A stretch of 64,000 bases of DNA, taken from the NCBI GenBank assembly GCA_963668605.1, contig OY764903.1, forward strand, positions 4,526,001-4,590,000, in the 5' to 3' direction. The notes under the pieces are model-generated. The model did no database searches, was not told where the DNA came from, and was given only the letters and a program-made list of their open reading frames with translations. Source of the DNA: G963668605 sp963668605 (GTDB lineage: Bacteria; Acidobacteriota; Terriglobia; Bryobacterales; Bryobacteraceae). This document shows positions 17,031-25,852 of this stretch, piece by piece. How positions within the stretch are numbered: position 1 is the first letter of the stretch; each line of letters opens with the position of its first letter. Position numbers and translations under genes: made by a program.

Positions 17031-17703
17031 CGCGCCGCGCGTGTGCGAAGACTTCGCGCAGCATGGCTTCGCTGAGTTTGCCCGTCGAGGTGTTCTGCTG
17101 GCTCGGATGGTAGGAGCTGATCAGCAGCGGTTGGCCGGCGCCTGTGTCATGCTCGACATCGTGTCCAAAGCGAAAGGCTGCGCGGCTGGCGATCCGGCCG
17201 CGCTCTTTCAGTATCGACAAATACACATCGAAGGCGATCTTGCCGAGTACGACGATCACCTTCAAACGCTTGAGTAATTCCAGTTCGCGTTCGAGATAGG
17301 GGCGGCAGGCGCGCAGTTCTTCGGGAGCCGGCTTATTCGCGGGCGGCGCGCAATGAGCCACGGCCGTGATCCAGGCGCCGCTCAGGACCATGCCATCGTC
17401 ACGTGACCGGCTCAACGCCTGCGAAGCGAAGCCAGTCGCATGAAGCACTTTGTACAAATAGTCGCCGGAAGCATCGCCGGTAAACATGCGTCCGGTGCGA
17501 TTGGAGCCATGCGCACCCGGAGCGAGGCCGATGATCAGCAATTGCGCTGAGGGATCGCCAAAAGACGGCACCGGACGGCCCCAATACTCCCAATCGAGAT
17601 AAGCACGGCGCTTGACCTGCGCCATCCGCGCGCAGTGATCGCGCAGGCGCGGACAGCGTTGGCAGGCGACGATCTCTTCTTGTAACGCGCGCAGAACCGT
17701 CAT
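17005..17703 (-). CDS. Family 5 uracil-DNA glycosylase (UDGb type)
   Basis: It removes uracil, and in this family also hypoxanthine, from DNA as the first step of base excision repair. It has 232 residues. Cys pairs near the N-terminus (CQRCPRLRDHC) and AHCAPP suit the [4Fe-4S] cluster of families 4 and 5. Motif 1 is GLAPGAHGSNRTGRMFTGD and motif 2 is SYHPSQQNTSTG, both typical of family 5. It is convergent and overlapping with gcdH. Functionally it complements dUTPase at the left end of the window. Confidence 0.9.
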   Translation of the reverse strand: MTVLRALQEEIVACQRCPRLRDHCARMAQVKRRAYLDWEYWGRPVPSFGDPSAQLLIIGLAPGAHGSNRTGRMFTGDASGDYLYKVLHATGFASQALSRSRDDGMVLSGAWITAVAHCAPPANKPAPEELRACRPYLERELELLKRLKVIVVLGKIAFDVYLSILKERGRIASRAAFRFGHDVEHDTGAGQPLLISSYHPSQQNTSTGKLSEAMLREVFAHARRAIDTPRLR

Positions 17704-17754
17704 GCCCTCAGTCTCGCAATTCGGGCCAGGCCATGCCAGCGCCGCTTGCCGCGG

Positions 17755-18456
17755 TTACTCGGCGTACACGTTGATGGCTCCAATGCCGCCGTGTACCTTG
17801 ACGTCCATGATTACCTTCCCGGTGTCGTAAAGCTCGTTCTTGTAATAGCTGCCACGCTTGTCGAGGCCACGCACCTGAATGCTGCCGATGCCGCCCTTCG
17901 CTTCGAGACGGATGCCAGTGTCTCTCGGCAGGCGCAAGACCGCCTCTCCGACGCCGCCATTAACGCGCACATTCATGTTGCGCGTGCGAGGACCGCGCAG
18001 GTCCAGTTCAACCCGTCCTGCGCCGATGCTGACGTTGACGTCGCGTAACGCCAGGCTGCCCAGTTCGAGCTTTCCCTGTCCTGCGCCGAGATGGACGTCG
18101 ACATCCATGGGCACCGTCTCATTGAGGCTGACATCCCAGCGATCGCGCGCCGCGATGCTTGTGCTCTCTTTCGTAGTGACGTTTCGGATCACAAGCCTGC
18201 CACGGAACGCACTCGAATCGTAGCGTATCTCCGGCCGGTTACTGCCCAGGAAGCGAAACTCGCCCTCCATCAACTTCGCCGCGCCGCCGCGCATATTGAT
18301 CTCGCCCGCGCCCATCTTCACCTCGACGCGAACCATCTCCGCCTTGTCGAGTTCGACGGACTGCGGCTCGGAATGCTCGGCGACAGATTGTTCCAGGCGG
18401 TAGCACCCGGCGAGCATGAGAACGACAGCCGCCATGGCAATGCTAGTCAGTTTCAT
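17755..18456 (-). CDS. Lipoprotein with DUF4097/toastrack-like beta repeats
   Basis: A lipoprotein signal ends in LMLAGC, so the mature protein is lipid-anchored. The rest is repeating short beta strands with alternating Gly motifs (VEVKMGAGEINMRGG, VDVHLGAGQGKLELG, VSIGAGRVELDL, VRVNGGVGEAVLRL). This is the pattern of LiaF/DUF4097-type toastrack domains involved in envelope stress sensing or adhesion. ATG 18456 is used rather than the in-frame GTG one codon earlier because AGAGG is better spaced. It lies just after the fucosidase gene on the same strand. Confidence 0.75.
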   Translation of the reverse strand: MKLTSIAMAAVVLMLAGCYRLEQSVAEHSEPQSVELDKAEMVRVEVKMGAGEINMRGGAAKLMEGEFRFLGSNRPEIRYDSSAFRGRLVIRNVTTKESTSIAARDRWDVSLNETVPMDVDVHLGAGQGKLELGSLALRDVNVSIGAGRVELDLRGPRTRNMNVRVNGGVGEAVLRLPRDTGIRLEAKGGIGSIQVRGLDKRGSYYKNELYDTGKVIMDVKVHGGIGAINVYAE

Positions 18457-18501
18457 CACAGCCTCTTTCGGATACTACGTGCGATGGCGCACGGAAGTTC
18501 C

Positions 18502-20256
18502 CTACAGGAGTGGCGTCAGGGTGATCTTCTCCAAATGCATCGCGTCACCGCCGGCGACCTTCGCCTTCACTTGCAGTGTCTGCTCACCCGCGGCCAGGCG
18601 GAGCTCGCCCGCGGGAAAGGTCTTGAAGACCCAGTCGCCCTGAGTGGCTTTGACGACGCCGGGCAACTGCGTGCTGCCCGAGACAATCGTGAATTCCGCC
18701 TTGTCCGCTCGTCCTTTTCCGTAAGTGATCTCCGCTTTGTAGCGGCCGGCTTTGGGCACATCGAACTTCCAGGTCGGAACGTCGTCGTTCCGGGTCCATT
18801 TCGTAAGGAAAATGTGGCCGAGCGCATTCTCGATTTTTGTGCGCTGGCCGAAGCGGGTTTCGATCTCGCACAACTCCGCGCCGAGCATAATCACCCCGTT
18901 GCGATCTGGACGGATGACGAAAGGTACGGTGTTCGCGGTACCGTCGAGAACAAGCTTTACAACGCTCGCGGCCTGGTCGGGAGCCTCCGCGGGCAGCGCC
19001 ACGAGCACATCGTCGTTATCGCGACGCGTCACCAATTGCTTGCCCGGATCGGAAAGCAACGTAGCAGAGTGAACCAGGTTCTTCAATCCCGGCACGCGCA
19101 ACTGGCCATTCTTTGGCCATTCGAAAACGTGCAGATAAACCGCGCTGCCTTTTGCCGTCGCACGGCCGAAAAAGGGCAGTTTCGCGAACGGGCTCGCCGT
19201 CGTGTCGTAAATCGCTTCACCGTTGACCTTCAGCCACTCGCCCATCGCATTGAGCCGCGTGACAAACTCGTCCTGGATGCGGCCGTCGGGCGTCGGGCCG
19301 ACATTCAGCAACAAATTGCCGCCCTTGCTGACGACCTCGACCAGCATGCGGATGAGATCGCGCGTGGTCTTGAACTCGGTCTCGTACTTGTTGTAGCCCC
19401 AGCTATCGGTATTGATTGTGACGCAGGACTCCCAAAGGATCGGCTTGCCCGAAGGATCCTTCATTCCGGTGGAGGGCACGAACTGCTCCGGCGTGCCGAA
19501 GTCGGCCCGGTTGCCGGGCTTGCGTTCATACAGACGGTCGTTGATCAGCGTGTTGGGTTGCAGCGAATGGATAAAATCGAAGACCTCATCGTCGCTCTTC
19601 GTCTCCGCAAGCGTGTGCTCCCATTCGCCGTCGAACCAGATCACCGCAACATCGCCGTACCCGGTAAGTAACTCCTTCAACTGCGCTTTCATGAAGTCGA
19701 CGTAGCGCCGGTTATCGCCGCCCTCTTTGGCCGTCTCCGGATACTCCCAGGCGCGCCGTGGCCGGTAGTCGGGATGATGCCAGTCCATGATCGAGTGGTA
19801 GAAACCGAGGCGCAGGTTCTGGCGGCGGCAAGCCTCGGCAAGTAGCTTGAGCGGATCGCCCGGATACGGCGTGATTTCCATATCGTAGTCGCTCACCTTA
19901 CTGCGGTAGATGCTGAAGCCATCGTGGTGCTTGGACGTGATCACGACGTAGCGAACGCCCGCGTTTTTTGCGATGCCGGCCCATTTGTCGGCATCGAAGT
20001 GAACGGGATTGAATTGGCGCACATAGGTGTCGTATTCAGCTTGCGGCATTTGAAACCGGTGCCGCGACCACTCGTGACGGCCAATTACGGAGTATGCACC
20101 CCAGTGGATAAACAGGCCGAATTTCGCATTCTGGAACCATTTTGTACGCTCGTCGGCAGCGAGTGGCGGCAAGGAGAGCGAAAGCGGAGGCGTGGACAAT
20201 TCGGCCGCATGCACGGCAGCCGCAAGCAGGAGCAAGGCAGCGAGGATTCTGGGCAT
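18502..20256 (-). CDS. Secreted alpha-L-fucosidase (GH29)
   Basis: It releases L-fucose from glycans by a retaining mechanism. A signal peptide (about 1-17) leads into the GH29 core: WFQNAKFGLFIHWGAYSV, ITSKHHDGFSIY, LRLGFYHSIMDWHHPDY, and VAVIWFDGEWEHT, where the Asp after WF is the expected nucleophile. The last 130 residues form a beta-rich, carbohydrate-binding-like module. The 584-residue length is normal for bacterial GH29. It may be co-transcribed with the lipoprotein gene 45 nt downstream. Confidence 0.94.
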   Translation of the reverse strand: MPRILAALLLLAAAVHAAELSTPPLSLSLPPLAADERTKWFQNAKFGLFIHWGAYSVIGRHEWSRHRFQMPQAEYDTYVRQFNPVHFDADKWAGIAKNAGVRYVVITSKHHDGFSIYRSKVSDYDMEITPYPGDPLKLLAEACRRQNLRLGFYHSIMDWHHPDYRPRRAWEYPETAKEGGDNRRYVDFMKAQLKELLTGYGDVAVIWFDGEWEHTLAETKSDDEVFDFIHSLQPNTLINDRLYERKPGNRADFGTPEQFVPSTGMKDPSGKPILWESCVTINTDSWGYNKYETEFKTTRDLIRMLVEVVSKGGNLLLNVGPTPDGRIQDEFVTRLNAMGEWLKVNGEAIYDTTASPFAKLPFFGRATAKGSAVYLHVFEWPKNGQLRVPGLKNLVHSATLLSDPGKQLVTRRDNDDVLVALPAEAPDQAASVVKLVLDGTANTVPFVIRPDRNGVIMLGAELCEIETRFGQRTKIENALGHIFLTKWTRNDDVPTWKFDVPKAGRYKAEITYGKGRADKAEFTIVSGSTQLPGVVKATQGDWVFKTFPAGELRLAAGEQTLQVKAKVAGGDAMHLEKITLTPLL

Positions 20257-20329
20257 AACTGCCGGTCATTCTACCAGGAGCCACAGTGGACTTGGCGGTG
20301 TGGCGCTATGGCGTTGTACACTCGTCGCC

Positions 20330-21343
20330 ATGAGGATCTTGCCGTTGCTGTTAGCGTCCAGCGCGCTTTGGGCACAGTCCGAACAGAAGTTCGCCGAGCT
20401 TCGCGACTTACGTCTCGAAAGCGGCGCGACGCTGGCGAGTTGCCGCGTCGGCTTTCGCACGTATGGCACGCTCGATAACGCGCGTTCGAATGCGGTGCTC
20501 TTTCCTACTTGGTTCTCAGGTAACACGGAGAGCCTTGCGGCATTCCTGGGCCCGGACAAGCTAGTCGATACGTCGCGCTTCTTTGTGATTACGGTAGACG
20601 CGCTCGGCAATGGTGCGAGTTGTTCACCGTCGAACGGTCCCAAGCCGTTCCCGGCGATTACGATCCGGGACATGGTGCATTCGCAGTACCGCCTGCTCAC
20701 CGAACACCTCGGCATACGGCGCCTGCATGCGGTACTGGGCATCTCGATGGGCGGCATGCAAACGTTCGAATGGATCGCGGCATACCCCGCCTTCATGGAT
20801 CGAGCCGTTCCCATCATCGGCTCGCCCAAACTGACGTCCGCCGACCTGCTGCTGTGGCAGGCCGAACTCGCCGCGATCGAAGCCGTTCAAAAAGCCGGCG
20901 CCGATCCGCGTACGGTGATGCCCGCCGTGCTCGCGATGCACCAGTTCGCCTTAACCACGCCGCGCAACATCGTCGAGAAAACGCCGGATTCAGAATACCC
21001 TACCTTGCAGGCTAAGCTAGAGAAAGATGCGCGCACCGGAATGGACCCGCTCGACTGGGCGGCACAATTGCGAGCGATGATGGCGCAGGATATCTCGCGC
21101 CACTACGGCAACTCGATGGAGCGGGTGGGCGCCGCCGTCCAGGCCAAAGTGCTCGTCGTCGTGGCCGCACAGGATCATATGGTCAATCCCATACCCGCAC
21201 TCAAACTCGCGAGTGCAGCCGGTTTCGATGTGCTCCAGCTCAACAGCGATTGCGGCCACATGTCGACGGGCTGCGAGGCGGCCAGGCTCTCCGCCGCAGT
21301 CGCGTCCTTTCTGCGAGAGAACGCGCGGAAGCGGACGCAGTGA
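20330..21343 (+). CDS. Secreted MetX-like alpha/beta hydrolase
   Basis: The fold and motifs follow homoserine O-acetyltransferase: TYGTLDNARSNAVLFPTW, DALGNGASCSPSN, the nucleophile elbow GISMGGMQTFEW, an Asp in VVVAAQDHMVNP and a His in NSDCGHMST. Unlike MetX it starts with a signal peptide (MRILPLLLASSALWAQ), so a periplasmic esterase role is more likely than methionine synthesis. ATG 20330 is chosen because the signal peptide begins there; a longer frame opens at 20192. Its stop overlaps the GTG of the deacetylase gene (GTGA), indicating coupling. Confidence 0.82.
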   Translation: MRILPLLLASSALWAQSEQKFAELRDLRLESGATLASCRVGFRTYGTLDNARSNAVLFPTWFSGNTESLAAFLGPDKLVDTSRFFVITVDALGNGASCSPSNGPKPFPAITIRDMVHSQYRLLTEHLGIRRLHAVLGISMGGMQTFEWIAAYPAFMDRAVPIIGSPKLTSADLLLWQAELAAIEAVQKAGADPRTVMPAVLAMHQFALTTPRNIVEKTPDSEYPTLQAKLEKDARTGMDPLDWAAQLRAMMAQDISRHYGNSMERVGAAVQAKVLVVVAAQDHMVNPIPALKLASAAGFDVLQLNSDCGHMSTGCEAARLSAAVASFLRENARKRTQ

Positions 21344-22032
21344 AGGAAGCGCTTGGCATCGCAGCCACTGCTGGCGCTGCGTTTCTGGCGTGGGCCGTGC
21401 GCGGACGCTCCGCCGCGGTGTTTGCGCCGTCGATCCATCGCGGTCCGCGCGGCTCACGAACCATCGCGCTGACCTTCGATGACGGACCCAGCGAGGGCAC
21501 TCCGTTGCTGCTCGAAGAATTGCGCCGCCATGGCGTCGCGGCGACGTTTTTTCAATGCGGAACGAATGTCCGGCGGCTGCCAGAGATCGCCCGGCAGGTG
21601 GCCGCGGCCGGCCACGAGATCGGCAATCATAGCGACACGCATCCCCTGCTCTGCTTCCGTTCACCGGCTTTTATTCAGAAAGAGTTGGGCGAGGCGCAAC
21701 GCTCGATCCTCGCTGCGACTGGACACTCGCCCAAGTTGTTCCGCGCGCCCTACGGCGTGCGCTGGTTCGGGCTGGGAGAGGCGCAACGCCAGCAGGGATT
21801 GACCGGCGTGATGTGGACCGTGATCGGGCGCGACTGGAAATTGCCGGCCGGGGAGATCGCTGCACGCATTCTCAGCCGCTGCGGCGATGGTGCGATTGTT
21901 TGCCTGCACGATGGGCGTGAAACGCGCACGAACCCGAACATCTCGGTAACCATCGGGGCCGTGCGGCTGATCGTGCCTGCGCTGCTCGCTCGCGGATACC
22001 GCTTCGAAACCGTGAGCGGCATGCTGCTATAA
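21340..22032 (+). CDS. Polysaccharide deacetylase (NodB/CE4 domain)
   Basis: It removes N- or O-acetyl groups from glycans such as peptidoglycan or chitin-like polymers, using a metal. The motifs are ordered: TFDDGPSEGT (catalytic Asp), GNHSDTHPLL (metal His pair), RAPYGVRWFG, WTVIGRDW and CLHDG. A hydrophobic N-terminal segment (about 5-22) suggests membrane anchoring or export. The GTG start at 21340 overlaps the preceding stop (GTGA) and gives a sensible N-terminus, so it is preferred to the longer frame from 21250. Confidence 0.9.
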   Translation: MKEALGIAATAGAAFLAWAVRGRSAAVFAPSIHRGPRGSRTIALTFDDGPSEGTPLLLEELRRHGVAATFFQCGTNVRRLPEIARQVAAAGHEIGNHSDTHPLLCFRSPAFIQKELGEAQRSILAATGHSPKLFRAPYGVRWFGLGEAQRQQGLTGVMWTVIGRDWKLPAGEIAARILSRCGDGAIVCLHDGRETRTNPNISVTIGAVRLIVPALLARGYRFETVSGMLL

Positions 22033-22076
22033 TTTCGCGATCGCCTTCACAAAAACTGTGGGACGACGTTGCGCGC

Positions 22077-22478
22077 TTACCGTTTGACCGGCTGTTCGCG
22101 ATATGCGATCCAGGCTCCAACGCAGGCAAGAATCGCGCCGCCGATGAAATACAGAGTCTTCGCGAATTCGCCATCGCCCGTAAAGGCATAGGACGAGAAG
22201 ATATAGCCTTTGAGCAGGAACCCGAGAACTACCACCGACCAGATCAGGAAGATCAGCCGCAGGATGCCTTTGAAAGCCAGCACTACGGCGATCAGACCGC
22301 ACACGCCCAGGATCAGCAGCGAGTAGGTGAGCTGAGCCTCTTTCCACGGAAGCATCTCAAGCTGGAGGTTATGGCCTCCGCTGATCAACGCCACGACGGA
22401 CAGCGCCACGAGGACGAGAGATAGCAGCGAGTGATAAAGATAACTGAAAAATTTGACAATCATTCCAAGAACGCTCAC
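22077..22478 (-). CDS. Small integral membrane protein, unknown function
   Basis: About 133 residues form four hydrophobic segments: KFFSYLYHSLLSLVLVALSVV, YSLLILGVCGLIAVVLAF, RLIFLIWSVVVLGFLL and LYFIGGAILACVGAWIAY. No known family is evident. A GTG start at 22478 is favoured over the longer TTG frame (22505) because GGAGG lies nine bases upstream of it. It follows the flagellar block on the same strand but has its own 54-nt gap. Confidence 0.6.
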   Translation of the reverse strand: MSVLGMIVKFFSYLYHSLLSLVLVALSVVALISGGHNLQLEMLPWKEAQLTYSLLILGVCGLIAVVLAFKGILRLIFLIWSVVVLGFLLKGYIFSSYAFTGDGEFAKTLYFIGGAILACVGAWIAYREQPVKR

Positions 22479-22532
22479 AACAGAGTGCCTCCACAATCGG
22501 ACCAAGCCGGAGAAATTTGAAAGTCCATTGTA

Positions 22533-22790
22533 TCAGGCGTCGATCTTCCACGTGTGAATCGAATCTGACTTGCGCTGGCGGTAAGCGGCGGCGCGGATCT
22601 GGGCGGCGAGCCGGGAGGCATCGTGGGCGCGGCTCATGCGGATCATTTGGAGCGCCCAGACAAGCAAATTTCCGATCGCGCGCGCCTCTTCGATCGAGGC
22701 GGGCTGCGGGGGGAGTTTGGCGAGCAGAGCTTCGGCCGTGGCGTAGTCACCTTCGAGGACGGACTTGTGCAATTGTTCCTGTGTCGTCAT
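22533..22790 (-). CDS. FliT-like small protein downstream of fliD
   Basis: This 85-residue, mostly helical protein (LHKSVLEGDYATAEALLAKL, EARAIGNLLVWALQMIRMSR) starts at the base immediately after the fliD stop codon. FliT chaperones for the filament cap have this size and position, but sequence similarity is not clear enough by eye. The family call therefore rests mainly on context. Translation is probably coupled to fliD. Confidence 0.5.
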   Translation of the reverse strand: MTTQEQLHKSVLEGDYATAEALLAKLPPQPASIEEARAIGNLLVWALQMIRMSRAHDASRLAAQIRAAAYRQRKSDSIHTWKIDA

Positions 22791-24167
22791 TTAGTAGCTA
22801 TTGTTGGCTGCGTTCATCGCCTCGAACATGCTGCTGAAATAAGAGACCTGCTGCTCCATTTGCGCAATCAGTGCGTCGGCCGCGGCCATGCGCGCCTGTG
22901 TGTCGGTTGTGAGCTGATCGATTTTCGCCTGCTCGCTGGCAATGCGGGCATCCTGGTCCGTCATCTGAGTTTGCAGTAGGCTGACGCTGGATTTTATGAT
23001 GCCGTTCGTTGCGTCTTCGAGGCTGCTCATGATGTCGGTGGCGGTTTTCAGGAAGCCATCGCCGGTGACTGTGCCGAGAAAACCCGTCAGGCCGGAGGGA
23101 TCGGAGCCTGTCGCTTCGGTGAAAACATTGGAGTCGAGAGACAGCTTGCCGCTGCTATCGAACGTGAGCCCAAGCGAGGTAAGCGACGAGAGGCCCGATG
23201 CACCGCTCTCATAGCCTGCCATGCGGCGCAGCGCGTCGCCGACGCTGGTGAGAACGCTGTCGCCTTTGAGCGCACCAGTGCCAAGCCCGCGGTTCGAGTC
23301 GAGCTCCGAAACCACGGCGTTGTAGGCGTCGACGAATGCTGAGAGTGAAGTCTTCACGCCGGTCGCGCTGCGAGTCACCGTGACCGTGGTGGCTACACCG
23401 GTTGCGTTCGTCTTGAGCAGGTCGACGCTGAGCCCAGCCGCCAGCGTCGCGGTGCGGGTGGTGCTGGTCACCTCCGCTCCGCCGTTCGCCTTGTATTTGA
23501 CCGGGGTGCCGGGCGAGGGTTGATCGAGAAGCTGATTTCCCGCGGAATCTGTCAGTTGGATCGTATTCGCGCCGTACTTGTTGTGTTGAATACTGAGGCG
23601 GTAATCAGGGCTTTCCGAACTGCCCAGATTTACTACGGTCGCATGGACATCGGAGGAAGCTCCGTTGATCGCGTCCGCAAGCGAGTTCAGGTTATTCGAA
23701 GCCGGAGTGACGGTGATCGCCGCTTCCGGGTCCGCCGTATTCAGATAGAGCTTGAAGGTAGTATCGGCACTGATGCTTTGGGTGGATGGAGAGGTGACCG
23801 CCTGGATTCCTGTGCCCGTCGCCTTGCTGGCCGAAGCGGCGTTGGAGCCGAGGTCCGTGATTTCGATACTGTAACTGCCTTCGCGAATTCCATCAGATGT
23901 AGTCGCTCGAAGAGTGCTCGTATCCGAAACGGAAGAGGCGAAAGAACTCAGGCCTAGTCCGGATGACAGCCTGGAAACTGCGGTTTGAAGCGCACTCACT
24001 TTGGAGTCAAGACTGGCCAGCGCCGAAGAACGGTTGCTTAACTCGTTCCTCACGTTCTGCATCTGCATCATCGGCAGGGATGCCGCGTTGACCGTACGAT
24101 CGACAACCGACTGGAAGTCCGCCGAGTACCGGCTGCTTCCGTTAAAGATTGCACTGGTCCCGCTCAT
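22791..24167 (-). CDS. fliD: Flagellar filament capping protein FliD
   Basis: FliD forms the cap under which flagellin subunits fold. The 458 residues show the FliD_N region (YSADFQSVVDRTVNAASLPM), a Ser/Thr/Ala-rich middle, and the FliD_C coiled coil (TQMTDQDARIASEQAKIDQL and LIAQMEQQVSYFSSMFEAM). A strong ribosome-binding site (GGAGGAAATC before ATG) compensates for a GC-rich hairpin between it and flagellin. It lies between flagellin and the FliT-like gene. Confidence 0.93.
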   Translation of the reverse strand: MSGTSAIFNGSSRYSADFQSVVDRTVNAASLPMMQMQNVRNELSNRSSALASLDSKVSALQTAVSRLSSGLGLSSFASSVSDTSTLRATTSDGIREGSYSIEITDLGSNAASASKATGTGIQAVTSPSTQSISADTTFKLYLNTADPEAAITVTPASNNLNSLADAINGASSDVHATVVNLGSSESPDYRLSIQHNKYGANTIQLTDSAGNQLLDQPSPGTPVKYKANGGAEVTSTTRTATLAAGLSVDLLKTNATGVATTVTVTRSATGVKTSLSAFVDAYNAVVSELDSNRGLGTGALKGDSVLTSVGDALRRMAGYESGASGLSSLTSLGLTFDSSGKLSLDSNVFTEATGSDPSGLTGFLGTVTGDGFLKTATDIMSSLEDATNGIIKSSVSLLQTQMTDQDARIASEQAKIDQLTTDTQARMAAADALIAQMEQQVSYFSSMFEAMNAANNSY

Positions 24168-24184
24168 GATTTCCTCCAGAAATG

Positions 24185-24217
24185 GTGGGGCCGGGGAATC
24201 GGTCTCCCCCGGCCCAC
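24185..24217 (-). terminator. Strong GC hairpin between flagellin and fliD
   Basis: GTGGGGCCGGGG (24185-24196) pairs with CCCCGGCCCAC (24207-24217) around nine bases, with one bulged base. It sits 31 nt past the flagellin stop. No U-tract follows on the minus strand, so it likely acts as an attenuator or mRNA stabiliser, giving more flagellin than FliD transcript. Confidence 0.6.
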
Positions 24218-24248
24218 TTCACTACTCATCGGCGAGTTTCGAGAAACT

Positions 24249-25742
24249 TTAGCCGCGTAGCAGTGCGAGTACAGCCTGCGGCGCTGAGTTCGCCTGCGCC
24301 ATGGCGGCCATCGAAGCTTGCTGCAACACCTGCGCTTTGGTCAGGTTGGCAGCTTCGGAGGCGACGTCGGCATCACGGATACGCATCTCGGCCAACGAGA
24401 AGTTCGAGATCTGTGATTGCGCCAGATTGATCGCGTAGGACAGCTTGTTCTGTCCAGTACCGATCTTGCCCTGCACCGAACCGAGGTTGGTGACCGCGTT
24501 GCCCAGCGCATTCAGCGCGCTCAAAGCGTTGGCTGTGGCCGAAGCTCCCGCCGCCGGAGCGGACGAAGCAGCCTGCGCACCGAGAGCCGCAAAAGCGCCG
24601 ACAGCCACGGTGCCCGCCTTGCTGATGGTGAAGTCAGCAGTGGCCTGGAACGTGATGGTCAAGCCGGTTTTGTCCTTCAGCGCGGTGATGCCCATGCCAG
24701 ACAGGTTAGCGTTCAGCTTGTTGATCGCCGCATCGATCGTCGCGCCGCTCGAATCGCCGTTCGATCCCTGCAGCGAAACGGCCTTCGACACGCCGCCCTT
24801 GACGAACGTCAGAACTTCAGTCTCCGCTGCGCCCAAATTGACGTAGGTGGCAACCGTACCGGTATTCCGGTACATCGATGTGTTCTCCGCGTTCGCCGCA
24901 GCCGTGGCAACCGCGCTACCACCACCGGACACTGCGCCCGCGCTGACAGTGAAAGCCGAACTGCTACTGAAGTTGAGATAACCCGTTGTCGAGTCCACGA
25001 ACGCCGAGATGCCGGAGGAGCCCAGGGCGGCGTTCAACTGAGATACCGCATTATCCGCGGAGATGCCGCCTGTGGCGCCGTTCACAGTGGCCGTGACCTG
25101 GCCCGAGCTGGTTTGGAAGGTGAATGCCTGCGCACCCGCAGCGTTGTTCAACAGATTGCCGGCCCGGATGTCGGCGCTGCCGACCGCTGTTCCACCACCT
25201 TGGAGACTGGTACCAGACACGCCAAGCGAAGTGGAATCCACACGGTTCGCGGCGCCACTCAGATCGACCGTCACTTTCGCGTTGCTCTGGTTGGTCCCGC
25301 CGCCTCCGATATAGACGTCCATGGAAGCATTGAATCGTCCGCCGCTGTTCAGGCCGACATTGGCAGCCTGTCTGTCGATTTCAGTCTTAAGAGCCTGAAA
25401 TTCGCTGTCCAGCGTGGTGCGGTTGCCAGTAAAGGTCGTCGAAGCCGCCTGCGTGGAGAGGGTCTTCATGCGGTCGAGGATCTTGGAGATGTTGTTCGCG
25501 CCGCCATCGATAATCTGCAACTGACTGATGCCGTCGTTGGCGTTGCGCACGCCCTGGGTCAATTCCGCCACGTCGCTGCGGAATTTGTTGGCCACGGCCA
25601 AGCCCGCCGCGTCGTCACCGGAGGAGTTGATGCGGTAGCCGGAGGTCAGGCGCTGGATCGTTCTCGATTGGAAATCGCTGTTGACGCGCAGGTTTTCCTG
25701 GCCGATCAGCGAGTTGACGTTCGTCTGGATTGACATCGACAT
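24249..25742 (-). CDS. fliC: Flagellin
   Basis: This is the filament subunit exported by the flagellar type III system. Conserved ends are present: SIQTNVNSLIGQENLRVN, RLTSGYRINSSGDDAAGLAV and VRNANDGISQLQIIDGG at the N-terminus, and NFSLAEMRIRDADVASEAAN and QASMAAMAQANSAPQAVL at the C-terminus. The centre (about 190-400) is Ala/Gly/Ser/Thr-rich and variable, as in surface-exposed D2/D3. The 497-residue length is mid-range. A CsrA-like site overlaps its ribosome-binding site. Confidence 0.97.
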   Translation of the reverse strand: MSMSIQTNVNSLIGQENLRVNSDFQSRTIQRLTSGYRINSSGDDAAGLAVANKFRSDVAELTQGVRNANDGISQLQIIDGGANNISKILDRMKTLSTQAASTTFTGNRTTLDSEFQALKTEIDRQAANVGLNSGGRFNASMDVYIGGGGTNQSNAKVTVDLSGAANRVDSTSLGVSGTSLQGGGTAVGSADIRAGNLLNNAAGAQAFTFQTSSGQVTATVNGATGGISADNAVSQLNAALGSSGISAFVDSTTGYLNFSSSSAFTVSAGAVSGGGSAVATAAANAENTSMYRNTGTVATYVNLGAAETEVLTFVKGGVSKAVSLQGSNGDSSGATIDAAINKLNANLSGMGITALKDKTGLTITFQATADFTISKAGTVAVGAFAALGAQAASSAPAAGASATANALSALNALGNAVTNLGSVQGKIGTGQNKLSYAINLAQSQISNFSLAEMRIRDADVASEAANLTKAQVLQQASMAAMAQANSAPQAVLALLRG

Positions 25743-25750
25743 AAAAGGTT

Positions 25751-25758
25751 CATCCTTT
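25751..25758 (-). promoter_or_regulatory. Predicted CsrA-binding site overlapping the flagellin Shine-Dalgarno
   Basis: The leader reads ACAAAGGATGA on the minus strand, close to the CsrA consensus ACARGGAUG, with GGA inside the ribosome-binding site eight bases before ATG 25742. CsrA bound here would block flagellin translation. This is the arrangement known for hag in Bacillus, where FliW relieves it. Confidence 0.65.
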
Positions 25759-25771
25759 GTTCTTTTGAATT

Positions 25772-25788
25772 CCCGGCATCTTACCGGG
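25772..25788 (-). promoter_or_regulatory. Leader hairpin with a second GGA near the flagellin start
   Basis: CCCGG and CCGGG form a 5-bp stem with a 7-nt loop in the flagellin leader. The 3' arm runs into GGGA, a possible second CsrA contact 15-30 nt upstream of the main site. Dual sites of this spacing are common in CsrA targets. Confidence 0.4.
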
Positions 25789-25818
25789 GGCGGCCGATCT
25801 TTCTGTCCGCTGATTACC

Positions 25819-25826
25819 GTATCGGC
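25819..25826 (-). promoter_or_regulatory. Candidate sigma-28 (FliA) -10 element for flagellin
   Basis: GCCGATAC on the minus strand matches seven of eight bases of the sigma-28 -10 consensus GCCGATAA and lies 77 nt before the flagellin ATG. The -35 position (TCAT at 15-nt spacing) matches TAAA poorly, so this is tentative. Confidence 0.4.
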
Positions 25827-25852
25827 GAGGAGGGATGTACCATGAGGAAAAA

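Noticed and set aside
18091..19671. 526-codon plus-strand frame opposite the lipoprotein and fucosidase genes
   Set aside because: It runs across two genes with solid family motifs on the other strand and has no recognisable domain.
24417..25733. 438-codon plus-strand frame opposite flagellin
   Set aside because: Antisense to conserved flagellin ends; Arg-rich shadow frame without motifs.
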